Assembly (NCBI GenBank): GCA_016287765.1
Contig: JAEEWS010000046.1
Coordinates: 1 to 20,114, forward strand
Reading direction: 5' to 3'
DNA length: 20,114 nt
Source of the DNA: Lachnospiraceae bacterium
GTDB lineage: Bacteria > Bacillota_A > Clostridia > Lachnospirales > Lachnospiraceae
Made by a program: the position numbers and the translations under genes. Positions 6,950 through 14,622 of this stretch are shown here, in pieces. Under the pieces are notes generated by a model. It saw nothing but the letters and a program-made list of their open reading frames with translations, was not told the origin of the DNA and did not search any database. Within the stretch, counting starts at the first letter, position 1. Every line of letters starts with the position of its first letter.

Positions 6950-7995
6950 AAGGATTACTTAAATATCTGTCTCCCTTTGCCCCGGATCAGTCAGGAGCCC
7001 AGGCGGTGTTTTATGACCTGGGAGGCATCATCGTGATCAGCGATGCGGGAGGCTGTACGGGAAACATATGCGGTTTCGACGAGCCCAGGTGGTTTGGACA
7101 GAAGAGCAGGATCTTTTCCGCAGGGCTTCGTGATATGGATGCCATTTTGGGCCGGGATGACAAGCTGGTGGAAAAGCTTAAAAAGACTCTTTCTCAGGTG
7201 GGAGGAAATTTTGCGGCCATAATCGGAACTCCTGTTCCGGCAGTTACGGCTACGGATTATAGGGCTTTAAAAAGTCTGGCTTCAAAGAAAACCGGGATGA
7301 CCATATTGGCAGTGGAATGTAAGGGTACAGCCCTCTATGATGAGGGAGCGGAAAGCGCCTGGATGGAGCTGTTTGAAACCTTCACAAAAGACTGTGAGGA
7401 GGAAAAAAAAGACTCGGTGGGTATCATAGGAATGACACCTCTGGATCTGAGTCTCACAAAAGCAGATACTTTTATTGAAAAGATAAGAGAAAAAGAAAAG
7501 GCAGAGGAAGTGTTGCCCTATGGAATGGGAGCGGGACTTAAGGAAATAGAAAAGGCAGGAGCTGTAAGCAGGAACCTGGTGGTATCTCCCGGAGGATTAA
7601 GGGCTGCGAGATATCTTAAATCCAGATTTAACACTCCTTACAGCATGGTTTTTCCCTTCTTTAAGGATAAGGAAAAGGAAGATTTTCTTACAGCTGCAGG
7701 AAAGAAAGTGCTGGTAATACATCAGCAGGCTGCGGCAAACGAGATAAGAGACATGCTGGAAAAGGCGGATGAGGAAAGCAGGGTTACATGCGCTACCTGG
7801 TTTAAACTTGATAAGGAATTTGCCCGCTCACAGGATCTTCGTTTTGAGACGGAAGATAAGTTCAGGGATCATGTGTTAAATAACGATTATGATGTGATCA
7901 TCGGAGATCCCCTGTTTAAGAGATGTATAAAAGAATTTAACGGAAGATATATTGATGCCGTGCACTATGCGGTATCCGGATATGACGGAGAATAG
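6946..7995 (+). CDS. Short NifK-like component 1 protein, second copy (K2)
   Basis: A 349-residue paralogue of K1. LGGIIVISDAGGC gives C37 at the NifK Cys95 position, followed by GFDEPRW. C42 is extra and absent from K1. The other two NifK cluster-ligand positions are not Cys: residues near 12-13 are A-P, and GTPVPAVTATDY at 94-105 replaces the Cys153 segment. ILGRD at 67-71 falls at the same residue numbers as in K1. The protein is shorter at the C-terminus than K1 and lacks K1's terminal Cys. It overlaps D2 by four bases, which implies a D2-K2 heterodimer. Its stop is one base before hypF, so the nitrogenase-like and hyp genes are translationally linked. Confidence 0.83.
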   Translation: MKGLLKYLSPFAPDQSGAQAVFYDLGGIIVISDAGGCTGNICGFDEPRWFGQKSRIFSAGLRDMDAILGRDDKLVEKLKKTLSQVGGNFAAIIGTPVPAVTATDYRALKSLASKKTGMTILAVECKGTALYDEGAESAWMELFETFTKDCEEEKKDSVGIIGMTPLDLSLTKADTFIEKIREKEKAEEVLPYGMGAGLKEIEKAGAVSRNLVVSPGGLRAARYLKSRFNTPYSMVFPFFKDKEKEDFLTAAGKKVLVIHQQAAANEIRDMLEKADEESRVTCATWFKLDKEFARSQDLRFETEDKFRDHVLNNDYDVIIGDPLFKRCIKEFNGRYIDAVHYAVSGYDGE

Positions 7996-7996
7996 A

Positions 7997-10408
7997 ATGG
8001 ACAGGATCATAAGGATATACGGGATCGTACAGGGAGTAGGCTTCAGACCCTTTGTGAGCCGTCTGGCCCGGGACTTAAAAGTCAGGGGCAGTGTGGCAAA
8101 TAAAGGATCTTACGTTGAAGTGCTTGCCAGGGGTGACGAAGCTGTCCTTGAGCGTCTCGAAAGAAGGATAAAGAGTGAAGCGCCGGAAAGATCCACCATC
8201 CTTAAACTGGATTCAAAGCCCTATAAGGGTAACGGACTTCATGATTTCCCGGAGGATGCTCCTTATACAGAAGACAGTTTCATCATAAAGGAAAGCGAAA
8301 AAGAAGCGGGGGATATATTTGTTTCCCCGGACATCGCCACCTGCGATAAATGCGCAAAGGAGCTTTACGACCCCAATAACAGAAGATATATGCACCCCTT
8401 CATCAATTGCACTGCCTGCGGGCCCAGAGTCACTATCCTGGATGCCATGCCCTATGACAGAGTGAGGACCAGCATGGGGGAGTTCCCCATGTGCCCGGAT
8501 TGCGAAAAGGAATATACCGATCCCGCAACAAGGAGATACGATGCACAGCCCGTTTGCTGTAATGACTGCGGGCCCAAGGTGTATATTGTTGGTTCCGAAG
8601 CGGAAAATTCCGAAGCCATCACCCTTGCAAGGCATTCCATAAAAGAAGGCAAGATCATCGCGATCAAGGGCATAGGCGGATTTCATCTCTGCTGTGATGC
8701 TAAGAACGAAGAGGCGGTGGCAACTTTAAGAATAAGAAAGAACAGACCTGTAAAGCCCTTCGCCGTAATGATGAGGGATATGGAGACGGTAAGAAAACAT
8801 TGCGAAGTTTCGCCTCTTCAGGAGGAGATACTTACAGGTCATCAAAAGCCCATCCTGCTGCTTAAGAAGAAAAAGGACAGCACTCTGGCTGCGTCCGTGG
8901 CTCCGGGTAATCCCTGTATAGGTGTCATGTTACCCTATGCACCGGTACAGATGCTCTTATTTAAATATAACGACAGCTTTGATATAGGGACCGACTGTTT
9001 CGTGATGACCAGCGGTAATGTGTCCGGAGCGCCCATATGCAGAGACGACGGGGACGCTGTTAAGGAGATAGGCGATTATGTGGATCTGATCCTTTCCCAT
9101 AACAGAAAGATCCGTTTAAGATGTGATGACTCCGTCATGGATTTCTATAACGACGAGCCTTATATGATAAGGCGATCCAGAGGATATGCACCTCTTCCCG
9201 TGATGATGAGCGAACCCTTTAAGGGAACTGTGCTTGCCATAGGAGGAGAACTTAAGAATACCTTTTGCATAGCGAAAGATACCCTTTTTTATCCTTCTCC
9301 CTATGTGGGAGATATGGAGGATGTAAGGACAGTGAAGGCTTTAAGAGAGTCTGTGGTCCGTATGGAAACCCTGCTTGAAGCAAAGCATAGAATAGTTGCC
9401 TGTGATCTTCATCCGAGGTATAACACCACCGCAGTGGCGGAAGAGTTTGAGGGTGAGATCTTCAGGGTCCAGCATCACTATGCCCACGTGCTTTCCTGTA
9501 TGGCGGAAAACGATCTGCCGACGGATAAAAAGGTGCTGGGAGTTTCCTTTGACGGAACGGGCTATGGCACCGACGGTACCATCTGGGGCGGTGAGTTTTT
9601 GATAAGCGACTATGACGGTTTTACAAGGGCAGGAAACATAAAACCCTTTAAGCAGCCCGGAGGAGATGCATCCTCAAAGGAAGGCTGGAGGAATGCGGTT
9701 TCCATGCTCTGTATGATATACGGAGAAGAAGAGGGCTTAAAGATATCCGAAAAGCTTGGACTTGATGCGTTTCCTGCCTTTAAGGCCATTCCCGGAATGC
9801 TTAGGACCGGGATCAATACAGTGATCTCCACCAGCGCGGGAAGACTCTTCGATGCGGTCAGCGCGCTGCTTTCCATAAAGCTTTTTTCCACCTTTGAAGG
9901 GGAGGCGGCTACTTCTCTGGAGGTTAAGGCGGAAGAATATGAAGACAGATGCCTGGCAGAGGGATCCGATCCCGAGCTCGAGGCAGAAAAGCTTTTGAAC
10001 CCCCTTATCTTTAAAGAAGAGGAAGAGGAGGACAGGTACATCATCCGTACCGATCTTTTGTTTCATGATCTGTGTGAGTCTGTGCTTAAGGGCGAAGATA
10101 AGAGGAAGCTTGCTTTTACCTTTCATGTGGGCCTGGCAGAACAGACAGCGCATTTATGTAATAGGATCATCACCGAAAGAAGTGAAGGATCCAAGACCCT
10201 CGGAAGTTCCTTGACCGGAGTTGCTCTTACGGGGGGAGTTTATCAGAACAGGCTGCTTTTAAGACTTACGGAAAAGCGGCTTAAAAATAGAGGTTTAACA
10301 GTTTACAGACACAGGCTGATCCCTCCCAACGACGGAGGTATATGCCTGGGGCAGGCAGTTGCTGCCATGAGATATTTAAACAAAAAGGAGGCAGATTTAT
10401 GTGTGTAG
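7997..10408 (+). CDS. hypF: HypF carbamoyltransferase, cyanide-ligand synthesis
   Basis: An 803-residue protein. HypF makes carbamoyl-adenylate from carbamoyl phosphate and ATP and passes the carbamoyl group to the C-terminal Cys of HypE, the first step to the CN ligands of the Fe(CN)2CO unit. Domains in order: acylphosphatase (GIVQGVGFRPFV, 9-20); two zinc motifs with C116-x2-C119-x18-C138-x2-C141 and C166-x2-C169-x18-C188-x2-C191; a YrdC-like domain (about 205-390, IKGIGGFHL and RPVKPFAVM); and a Kae1-like domain with HHYAHVLS, SFDGTGYGTDG, LTGGVYQNR and PPNDGGICLGQ. All are intact. ATG 7997 is chosen because GGAG (7987-7990) sits six bases upstream; the longer frame from 7952 would overlap K2. 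It overlaps hypC by ten bases. Confidence 0.96.
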   Translation: MDRIIRIYGIVQGVGFRPFVSRLARDLKVRGSVANKGSYVEVLARGDEAVLERLERRIKSEAPERSTILKLDSKPYKGNGLHDFPEDAPYTEDSFIIKESEKEAGDIFVSPDIATCDKCAKELYDPNNRRYMHPFINCTACGPRVTILDAMPYDRVRTSMGEFPMCPDCEKEYTDPATRRYDAQPVCCNDCGPKVYIVGSEAENSEAITLARHSIKEGKIIAIKGIGGFHLCCDAKNEEAVATLRIRKNRPVKPFAVMMRDMETVRKHCEVSPLQEEILTGHQKPILLLKKKKDSTLAASVAPGNPCIGVMLPYAPVQMLLFKYNDSFDIGTDCFVMTSGNVSGAPICRDDGDAVKEIGDYVDLILSHNRKIRLRCDDSVMDFYNDEPYMIRRSRGYAPLPVMMSEPFKGTVLAIGGELKNTFCIAKDTLFYPSPYVGDMEDVRTVKALRESVVRMETLLEAKHRIVACDLHPRYNTTAVAEEFEGEIFRVQHHYAHVLSCMAENDLPTDKKVLGVSFDGTGYGTDGTIWGGEFLISDYDGFTRAGNIKPFKQPGGDASSKEGWRNAVSMLCMIYGEEEGLKISEKLGLDAFPAFKAIPGMLRTGINTVISTSAGRLFDAVSALLSIKLFSTFEGEAATSLEVKAEEYEDRCLAEGSDPELEAEKLLNPLIFKEEEEEDRYIIRTDLLFHDLCESVLKGEDKRKLAFTFHVGLAEQTAHLCNRIITERSEGSKTLGSSLTGVALTGGVYQNRLLLRLTEKRLKNRGLTVYRHRLIPPNDGGICLGQAVAAMRYLNKKEADLCV

Positions 10409-10593
10409 GACTTGCGGCTAAAGTAGTCGGACTTAAAGACGGTGTTGCTCTTGTGGATGCATCCGGAGCAAAGAGAGAGATTTCAGTGGAACTTGTGGAG
10501 GATCTCATGCCCGGAGATTATGTAATGGTACATGCGGGCATGGCTATCGCCAAGATCAAGAAAGAGGCAAAAGATGAAACATTACAGCATTGA
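10399..10593 (+). CDS. hypC: HypC/HybG-family Fe(CN)2CO chaperone
   Basis: A 64-residue protein beginning MCVGLAAKV; C2 is the iron-binding Cys exposed after removal of the start Met in this family. The body VALVDASGAKREIS and PGDYVMVHAGMAI is the HypC OB-like barrel. HypC pairs with HypD to assemble the Fe(CN)2CO unit and delivers it to the target large subunit. It is at the short end of the family (usually 70-90) but looks complete. AAGGAGG (10385-10391) is seven bases before the ATG, which fixes the start. HypC is the protein that contacts the recipient enzyme, so its partner here is the key question: no hydrogenase large subunit is in the window. It overlaps hypD by 20 bases. Confidence 0.93.
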   Translation: MCVGLAAKVVGLKDGVALVDASGAKREISVELVEDLMPGDYVMVHAGMAIAKIKKEAKDETLQH

Positions 10594-11629
10594 AGAGGCA
10601 AAGGAGATCATTACGGGATATAAAGGCCCTCACATCCGCATTATGGAAGTCTGTGGTACTCATACCCATGAGATCTTTAAATTGGGCATACGTTCCCTCC
10701 TCCCGGAGAACATCGACCTGATCTCCGGACCGGGCTGTCCCGTTTGTGTTACTCCTGTGGGATACATTGATGAAGCTGTTATGCTGGCATTGGAAAAAAA
10801 TGCGATCATATGTACCTTCGGCGATCTGATCCGTGTACCCGGTACCAAAATGAGCCTTGCGGATGCCCGCAGACAGGGCGGAGACATCAGGATGGTCTAT
10901 TCACCCATGGATGCTCTGGATCTGGCAAAGGAAAATCCGGACCGTGAAGTGGTGTTTTTGGCAGTGGGCTTTGAAACCACCACGCCTGTTACCTGCCTTT
11001 CCGTAAAGCATGCAATAAGAGAAGGAGTAAAGAACTATTCCATCCTTACCGCCAATAAGACCATGCCCAATGCCTATATGGCTCTTAAAGACAGTGCGGA
11101 CGCGTTTCTGTATCCCGGACATGTTAATGCCATCACGGGAGAGGCGATCTGCCGGGAAATGCTGGAAAAGTACGGAGTTTCCGGGGTTATCGCAGGCTTT
11201 ACTCCGGAGGAACTGATGGATGCCATAGCGGTCATCATCGTAGGTCTTGAATCCGGTAAGCCTTTCTTTGAAAACTGCTATAAGAGAGTGGTAAGAGAAG
11301 ACGGTAATGTAAAGGCAATGGAAGCCATAAATGAGGTGATGGAACCCATAGACACAGAGTGGAGAGGGCTGGGTATCATTCCCAAATCGGGACTTAAGCT
11401 CAGAGAGGATTTCGCAGCCTATGATGCACGTAAGAAGTTTGAACTTCCGGACATTAAGGGGGTTCCCAATCCTGCCTGCAGGTGCGGAGATGTCCTTCAG
11501 GGTAAATGTAAGCCTTCGGACTGCAAAGTCTTCGGTAAAGGCTGCACGCCCCAGCATCCCGTGGGAGCCTGTATGGTTTCCGATGAAGGAGCATGTTCGG
11601 CTTATTATCAATACGGCGGTGCATTTTAA
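10574..11629 (+). CDS. hypD: HypD iron-sulfur scaffold for Fe(CN)2CO assembly
   Basis: A 351-residue HypD. Motifs are EVCGTHTH with C27, GPGCPVCVTP with C55 and C58, FGDLIRVPG, and VGFETTTP. A Cys-rich C-terminus starts at NPACRCGD and continues with KCKPSDC, KGCTPQHPVGAC and EGAC, as expected for the [4Fe-4S] cluster site. HypD works with HypC: it takes cyanide from HypE-thiocyanate and holds the iron while the ligands are attached. Length and all conserved motifs match functional HypD proteins. ATG 10574 has AGAGG (10563-10567) six bases upstream. The gene ends 20 bases before hypE. Confidence 0.96.
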   Translation: MKHYSIEEAKEIITGYKGPHIRIMEVCGTHTHEIFKLGIRSLLPENIDLISGPGCPVCVTPVGYIDEAVMLALEKNAIICTFGDLIRVPGTKMSLADARRQGGDIRMVYSPMDALDLAKENPDREVVFLAVGFETTTPVTCLSVKHAIREGVKNYSILTANKTMPNAYMALKDSADAFLYPGHVNAITGEAICREMLEKYGVSGVIAGFTPEELMDAIAVIIVGLESGKPFFENCYKRVVREDGNVKAMEAINEVMEPIDTEWRGLGIIPKSGLKLREDFAAYDARKKFELPDIKGVPNPACRCGDVLQGKCKPSDCKVFGKGCTPQHPVGACMVSDEGACSAYYQYGGAF

Positions 11630-11649
11630 ACACAGATTTGGAGGATATC

Positions 11650-12657
11650 ATGGAAAATGAAGTAGTAACCCTCGCCCATGGTGCGGGTGGTAAACAAACA
11701 TCTGAACTTATAAAAAAGGTTTTTGCAAAGCACTTTTCAAACCCGGAATTTACAGCAGACGACGCGGCGGTGCTTTCTGTGGGAGACGGGCAGATCGCCA
11801 TGTCCACCGACGGATTTATAGTTTCTCCCTTTGAATTTAAGGGCGGAAACATAGGAAAGCTCTCCATCTGCGGAACGGTGAATGACCTGGCATGTATGGG
11901 AGCAAAGCCCGAATATCTGACCTGTGCCTTTGTTATAGAAGAGGGTTTCCCTTTGGCAAAGCTGGAAGAGATCGCAACCGCAATGGAAGAAACGGCGGCT
12001 AAGGTGGGCGTAAAAATAGTTGCGGGAGATACTAAGGTGGCAGGAAAGGGTCAAGTGGATAAGGTCTTCATTACCACAACGGGTGTGGGAAGACTGACTC
12101 CGGGAGTAAAGACCTCAGGGGCCTTTGCAAAGCCCGGAGATTGCGTTATCGTGACCGGAGACATCGGCCGTCACGGCTGTACTATTTTACTTGCAAGAGA
12201 GAATCTGGGTATCGATGCGGATGTGACCAGTGATTGTGCACCCCTTTGGGATGCGGTTAAGGCCATGACCGATGCCACTCATGACATACACGTTATCCGC
12301 GATGCAACAAGAGGCGGCGTGGGTACTGTGCTCTATGAGATCGCTGCCGAGAGCAATGTGGGTGTGACCCTGGATTCCGATAAGATCCCCGTGGAGGGCG
12401 CTGTGTCCGGAGTCTGCGGTATGCTGGGACTTGATCCTCTCTATCTTGCAAATGAGGGTACCATGGTGGTCATTGCCCCCGAGTCTGAAAAAGACAGGAT
12501 CCTTGAGGCTTTAAGAACCATAGATCACACAAAGAAAGCAGCCGTAATAGGAAGGATCACGGATGAGATGCCGGGAAGAGTGGTGCTTACCACTAAGATC
12601 GGAACAAGGTCCATGCTGCCCGAACCCGGCGGCGAGCTCCTTCCCAGGATATGTTAA
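11650..12657 (+). CDS. hypE: HypE carbamoyl dehydratase (thiocyanate carrier)
   Basis: A 335-residue PurM/SelD-superfamily protein. It dehydrates the S-carbamoyl group placed on its last Cys by HypF to a thiocyanate, using ATP. Motifs are LAHGAGGKQT near the start, the ATP-site region with TDGFIVSPFEF, GDTKVAGKG, RDATRGGVGTVLYEIA, and DPLYLANEGT. The tail is LLPRIC, with the catalytic Cys as the final residue, as in all active HypE. ATG 11650 is preceded by GGAGG (11640-11644) with five-base spacing; the longer frame from 11593 overlaps hypD and is not needed. It is the last gene of the nine-gene operon, followed by a terminator-like hairpin. Confidence 0.96.
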   Translation: MENEVVTLAHGAGGKQTSELIKKVFAKHFSNPEFTADDAAVLSVGDGQIAMSTDGFIVSPFEFKGGNIGKLSICGTVNDLACMGAKPEYLTCAFVIEEGFPLAKLEEIATAMEETAAKVGVKIVAGDTKVAGKGQVDKVFITTTGVGRLTPGVKTSGAFAKPGDCVIVTGDIGRHGCTILLARENLGIDADVTSDCAPLWDAVKAMTDATHDIHVIRDATRGGVGTVLYEIAAESNVGVTLDSDKIPVEGAVSGVCGMLGLDPLYLANEGTMVVIAPESEKDRILEALRTIDHTKKAAVIGRITDEMPGRVVLTTKIGTRSMLPEPGGELLPRIC

Positions 12658-12705
12658 AAGGTCTTTTATTCCCTTTTCTTATCCCATTGATAAAATATTA
12701 CAATT

Positions 12706-12734
12706 ATCCCGAGCCTTGTGTTTGGGATTTTTTT
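12706..12734 (+). terminator. Intrinsic terminator after hypE
   Basis: ATCCCGAG (12706-12713) pairs with TTTGGGAT (12721-12728) with two G-U pairs around a seven-base loop. A T-run reaches 12734. It would end the nitrogenase-like/hyp transcript. Confidence 0.55.
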
Positions 12735-12744
12735 GAAATATACT
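12716..12744 (+). promoter_or_regulatory. Promoter of the MFS transporter unit
   Basis: TTGTGT (12716-12721), a 17-base spacer and TATACT (12739-12744). Transcription would start near 12751, giving a leader of about 60 bases. The -35 box lies inside the terminator hairpin. Transcripts from here lack the left arm of the 15-base inverted repeat. Confidence 0.4.
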
Positions 12745-12810
12745 GAAAAATGACAGAGGTTCTCTCTGCCTTCTTGTTTAATTTCACTTGGGATAAGAAA
12801 AGGAGTCAAT

Positions 12811-14157
12811 ATGAGCGAAAAAGTACAAAAATCCGGCGGATGGCGCAATAACAAATGGGTTAGGGCAGCAATCCCCGCACTTTTGCTTCACTGCAGTATC
12901 GGAACGGTTTATTGCTGGTCTTTGTTCAGCCAGGAGGTAGCGGACTACATCGGCTTTTCAAAAGGAGCCATAGAATGGGCCTTTTCCTTCGCCATCTTTT
13001 TTCTTGGCATGAGCGCCGCTTTCCTGGGCAACATGGTTGAAAAGGATATTCACAAGTCTTCACTTATTTCAACTATTTGTTTTTCCGTGGGTATGGCACT
13101 TACGGGACTTTTCATCTACTACGGCGGTCAGCACAGGGGCAGTGTGCTTGCTCTTATCGGCATATATTTAAGCTACGGATTTATCATGGGCATAGGCTTA
13201 GGTACAGGCTATCTTTCCCCGGTAAAGACCTTGATGCTCTGGTTCAAGGATCATAAGGGCCTGGCTACGGGGCTTGCGGTTGCGGGTTTCGGTGCAGCCA
13301 AGGCCATTGCATCTCCCATTATGACTTCCATGCTGAACGGCCTCGGAGAGGGCGGCATCTGGAAGATGTTCGTTATACTTGCGGGTGTTTACTTTGTGAT
13401 GATGCTCCTGGGCTCACTTCTTCTTAAGAAGCCCGACGGCTGGTACGAGCCTCAGGGCAAGGGCGAAAAGCCAAGCATCATTCAGGTTATAAAGACCAGG
13501 CCCATTTCAAATTACATAGGCATCTGGTTCATGTTCTATATTAACATAACCTGCGGTCTTGCACTCATCTCTCAGGAAAAGATGATCTTTAAATGCATAG
13601 GTTTTGCCGCATCTGTGGGAGTCCTCTCCACCATTTCCGCCGTATTTAATGCAGGCGGACGTATCGGTTTCTCTTCCTGGGCAGATAAGATGAAGGACAG
13701 AAATACCATATATAAGATGATCTTCATCCTTTCCGGTGGCTTTACCCTTATTGCCATTCTTACACAGGGTATTCTTAAAGGTAATGACTATATAGTTCTT
13801 GCTATTCTTGTACTTGTTCTGGTATATATAGTAAATGCAGGATACGGCGGAGGCTTTTCCAATGTGCCCACCCTTCTTTCCGACCACTACGGTATGGGAA
13901 GTATCTCGGCCATTCACGGCATCACCCTTTCTGCCTGGGCTTTTGCGGGACTCACGGGAAATCAGGCGGCAGCTTTTATCGTAAAGCATTTCGGTAAGGA
14001 AGAGACAGTAACTTACCTTGAAAAGGGTGTGGAGCATACGGTAACGGTCAACCCCACAGGCTATCACAATGTTTTGATCTTTACGATCGTATTGTATGTT
14101 CTGGCTATGCTTGCCTGCCTGATATTGGTAAAACCCACAAAGAAAAAGGCTGAATGA
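12811..14157 (+). CDS. OFA-family MFS transporter (oxalate/formate antiporter-like)
   Basis: A 448-residue membrane protein with about 12 hydrophobic helices. It has the OFA signatures: IPALLLHCSIGTVYCWSLF in helix 1, GIGLGTGYLSPVKTLMLWF, KGLATGLAVAGFGAAKA, and a central charged loop with GWYEP. OFA carriers move small carboxylates such as oxalate, formate, lactate or pyruvate, but most members are uncharacterised and the substrate cannot be read from the sequence. ATG 12811 follows AAAAGGAG with normal spacing. The gene ends 15 bases before the LytTR gene, so the two are probably co-transcribed. Its position after the nitrogenase-like/hyp operon suggests, without proving, that it carries a substrate or product of that system. 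Confidence 0.85.
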   Translation: MSEKVQKSGGWRNNKWVRAAIPALLLHCSIGTVYCWSLFSQEVADYIGFSKGAIEWAFSFAIFFLGMSAAFLGNMVEKDIHKSSLISTICFSVGMALTGLFIYYGGQHRGSVLALIGIYLSYGFIMGIGLGTGYLSPVKTLMLWFKDHKGLATGLAVAGFGAAKAIASPIMTSMLNGLGEGGIWKMFVILAGVYFVMMLLGSLLLKKPDGWYEPQGKGEKPSIIQVIKTRPISNYIGIWFMFYINITCGLALISQEKMIFKCIGFAASVGVLSTISAVFNAGGRIGFSSWADKMKDRNTIYKMIFILSGGFTLIAILTQGILKGNDYIVLAILVLVLVYIVNAGYGGGFSNVPTLLSDHYGMGSISAIHGITLSAWAFAGLTGNQAAAFIVKHFGKEETVTYLEKGVEHTVTVNPTGYHNVLIFTIVLYVLAMLACLILVKPTKKKAE

Positions 14158-14172
14158 TAAGAAAGGCCGTTT

Positions 14173-14622
14173 ATGAAGATCGACATAAAGCAGATAAAAG
14201 AAGGAGAGGACAGCGTAACAGTCCGTTACAGGGAACTCACTTCTCCCATAAACAGGATAATAAACATACTCCGGGATGAAGGTAAAAAGTTTTGGGGTAA
14301 AAAGGGCAGCGAAAGCATATGCATTGGCTGCGAGGATATCCTTTATCTGGAATCCGTGGATGATAAGGTGTTTGCTTATACCGTTCAGGATGTTATTAAA
14401 CTGGAGGGTTCATTAAACTCTTTTATGATGGATGCGGACAGCGAGATCTTTTTCAGATGCAGTAAATCCATGGTAATAAACGTGAACAGGGTGAATTCCC
14501 TTAAGAGCCTGTCTTCCAACAGGATAGATGCGGTGATGGAAGGCGGAGAGCATATCATAATCTCAAGAAGATATGCGGCGGAATTCAGGAAGCTTTTGCG
14601 AGGTGACCGTGATGAAGGATAA
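14173..14622 (+). CDS. LytTR-domain transcriptional regulator
   Basis: A 149-residue DNA-binding protein. After an N-terminal region of about 50 residues without a receiver domain, a LytTR domain follows: ILYLESVDDKVFAYT (about 56-70), FFRCSKSMVINVNRV (about 98-112) and IISRRYAAEFRKLL at the end. LytTR proteins bind direct repeats upstream of target promoters. AAAGG (14162-14166) six bases upstream sets the start. The gene overlaps the DUF3021 gene by 11 bases. LytTR/DUF3021 pairs are typically local regulators of neighbouring membrane-protein or ABC transporter genes; here candidates are the OFA transporter and the ABC genes at 15180. No phosphorylation site is present, so the signal probably comes through DUF3021. 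Confidence 0.88.
   Translation: MKIDIKQIKEGEDSVTVRYRELTSPINRIINILRDEGKKFWGKKGSESICIGCEDILYLESVDDKVFAYTVQDVIKLEGSLNSFMMDADSEIFFRCSKSMVINVNRVNSLKSLSSNRIDAVMEGGEHIIISRRYAAEFRKLLRGDRDEG

Larger units (their letters stand above)
12672..12803. repeat. Perfect 15-base inverted repeat enclosing the hypE-MFS spacer
   Basis: CCTTTTCTTATCCCA (12672-12686) is the exact reverse complement of TGGGATAAGAAAAGG (12789-12803). The 102 bases between hold a terminator-like hairpin and a promoter. The right arm covers most of the ribosome binding site AAAAGGAG of the MFS gene. Confidence 0.65.

Noticed and set aside
2371..7995. Classical nitrogen-fixation nifHDK
   Set aside because: Both K proteins are far shorter than NifK and lack most P-cluster Cys, D1 lacks the FeMo-co Cys, and no nifB, nifE, nifN or nifV genes are present.
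3720..7995. Dark-operative protochlorophyllide reductase, chlorophyllide reductase or F430 CfbCD
   Set aside because: Two D/K pairs share one Fe protein beside hyp genes. No tetrapyrrole biosynthesis genes are near and the organism type does not fit photosynthesis or methanogenesis.
7952..7996. Longer hypF start at 7952
   Set aside because: It would overlap K2 by more than 40 bases and has no ribosome binding site; ATG 7997 has GGAG at six bases and gives the normal HypF N-terminus.
10901..11611. 236-codon - strand frame inside hypD
   Set aside because: It is the complement of a fully conserved hypD and has no family features.
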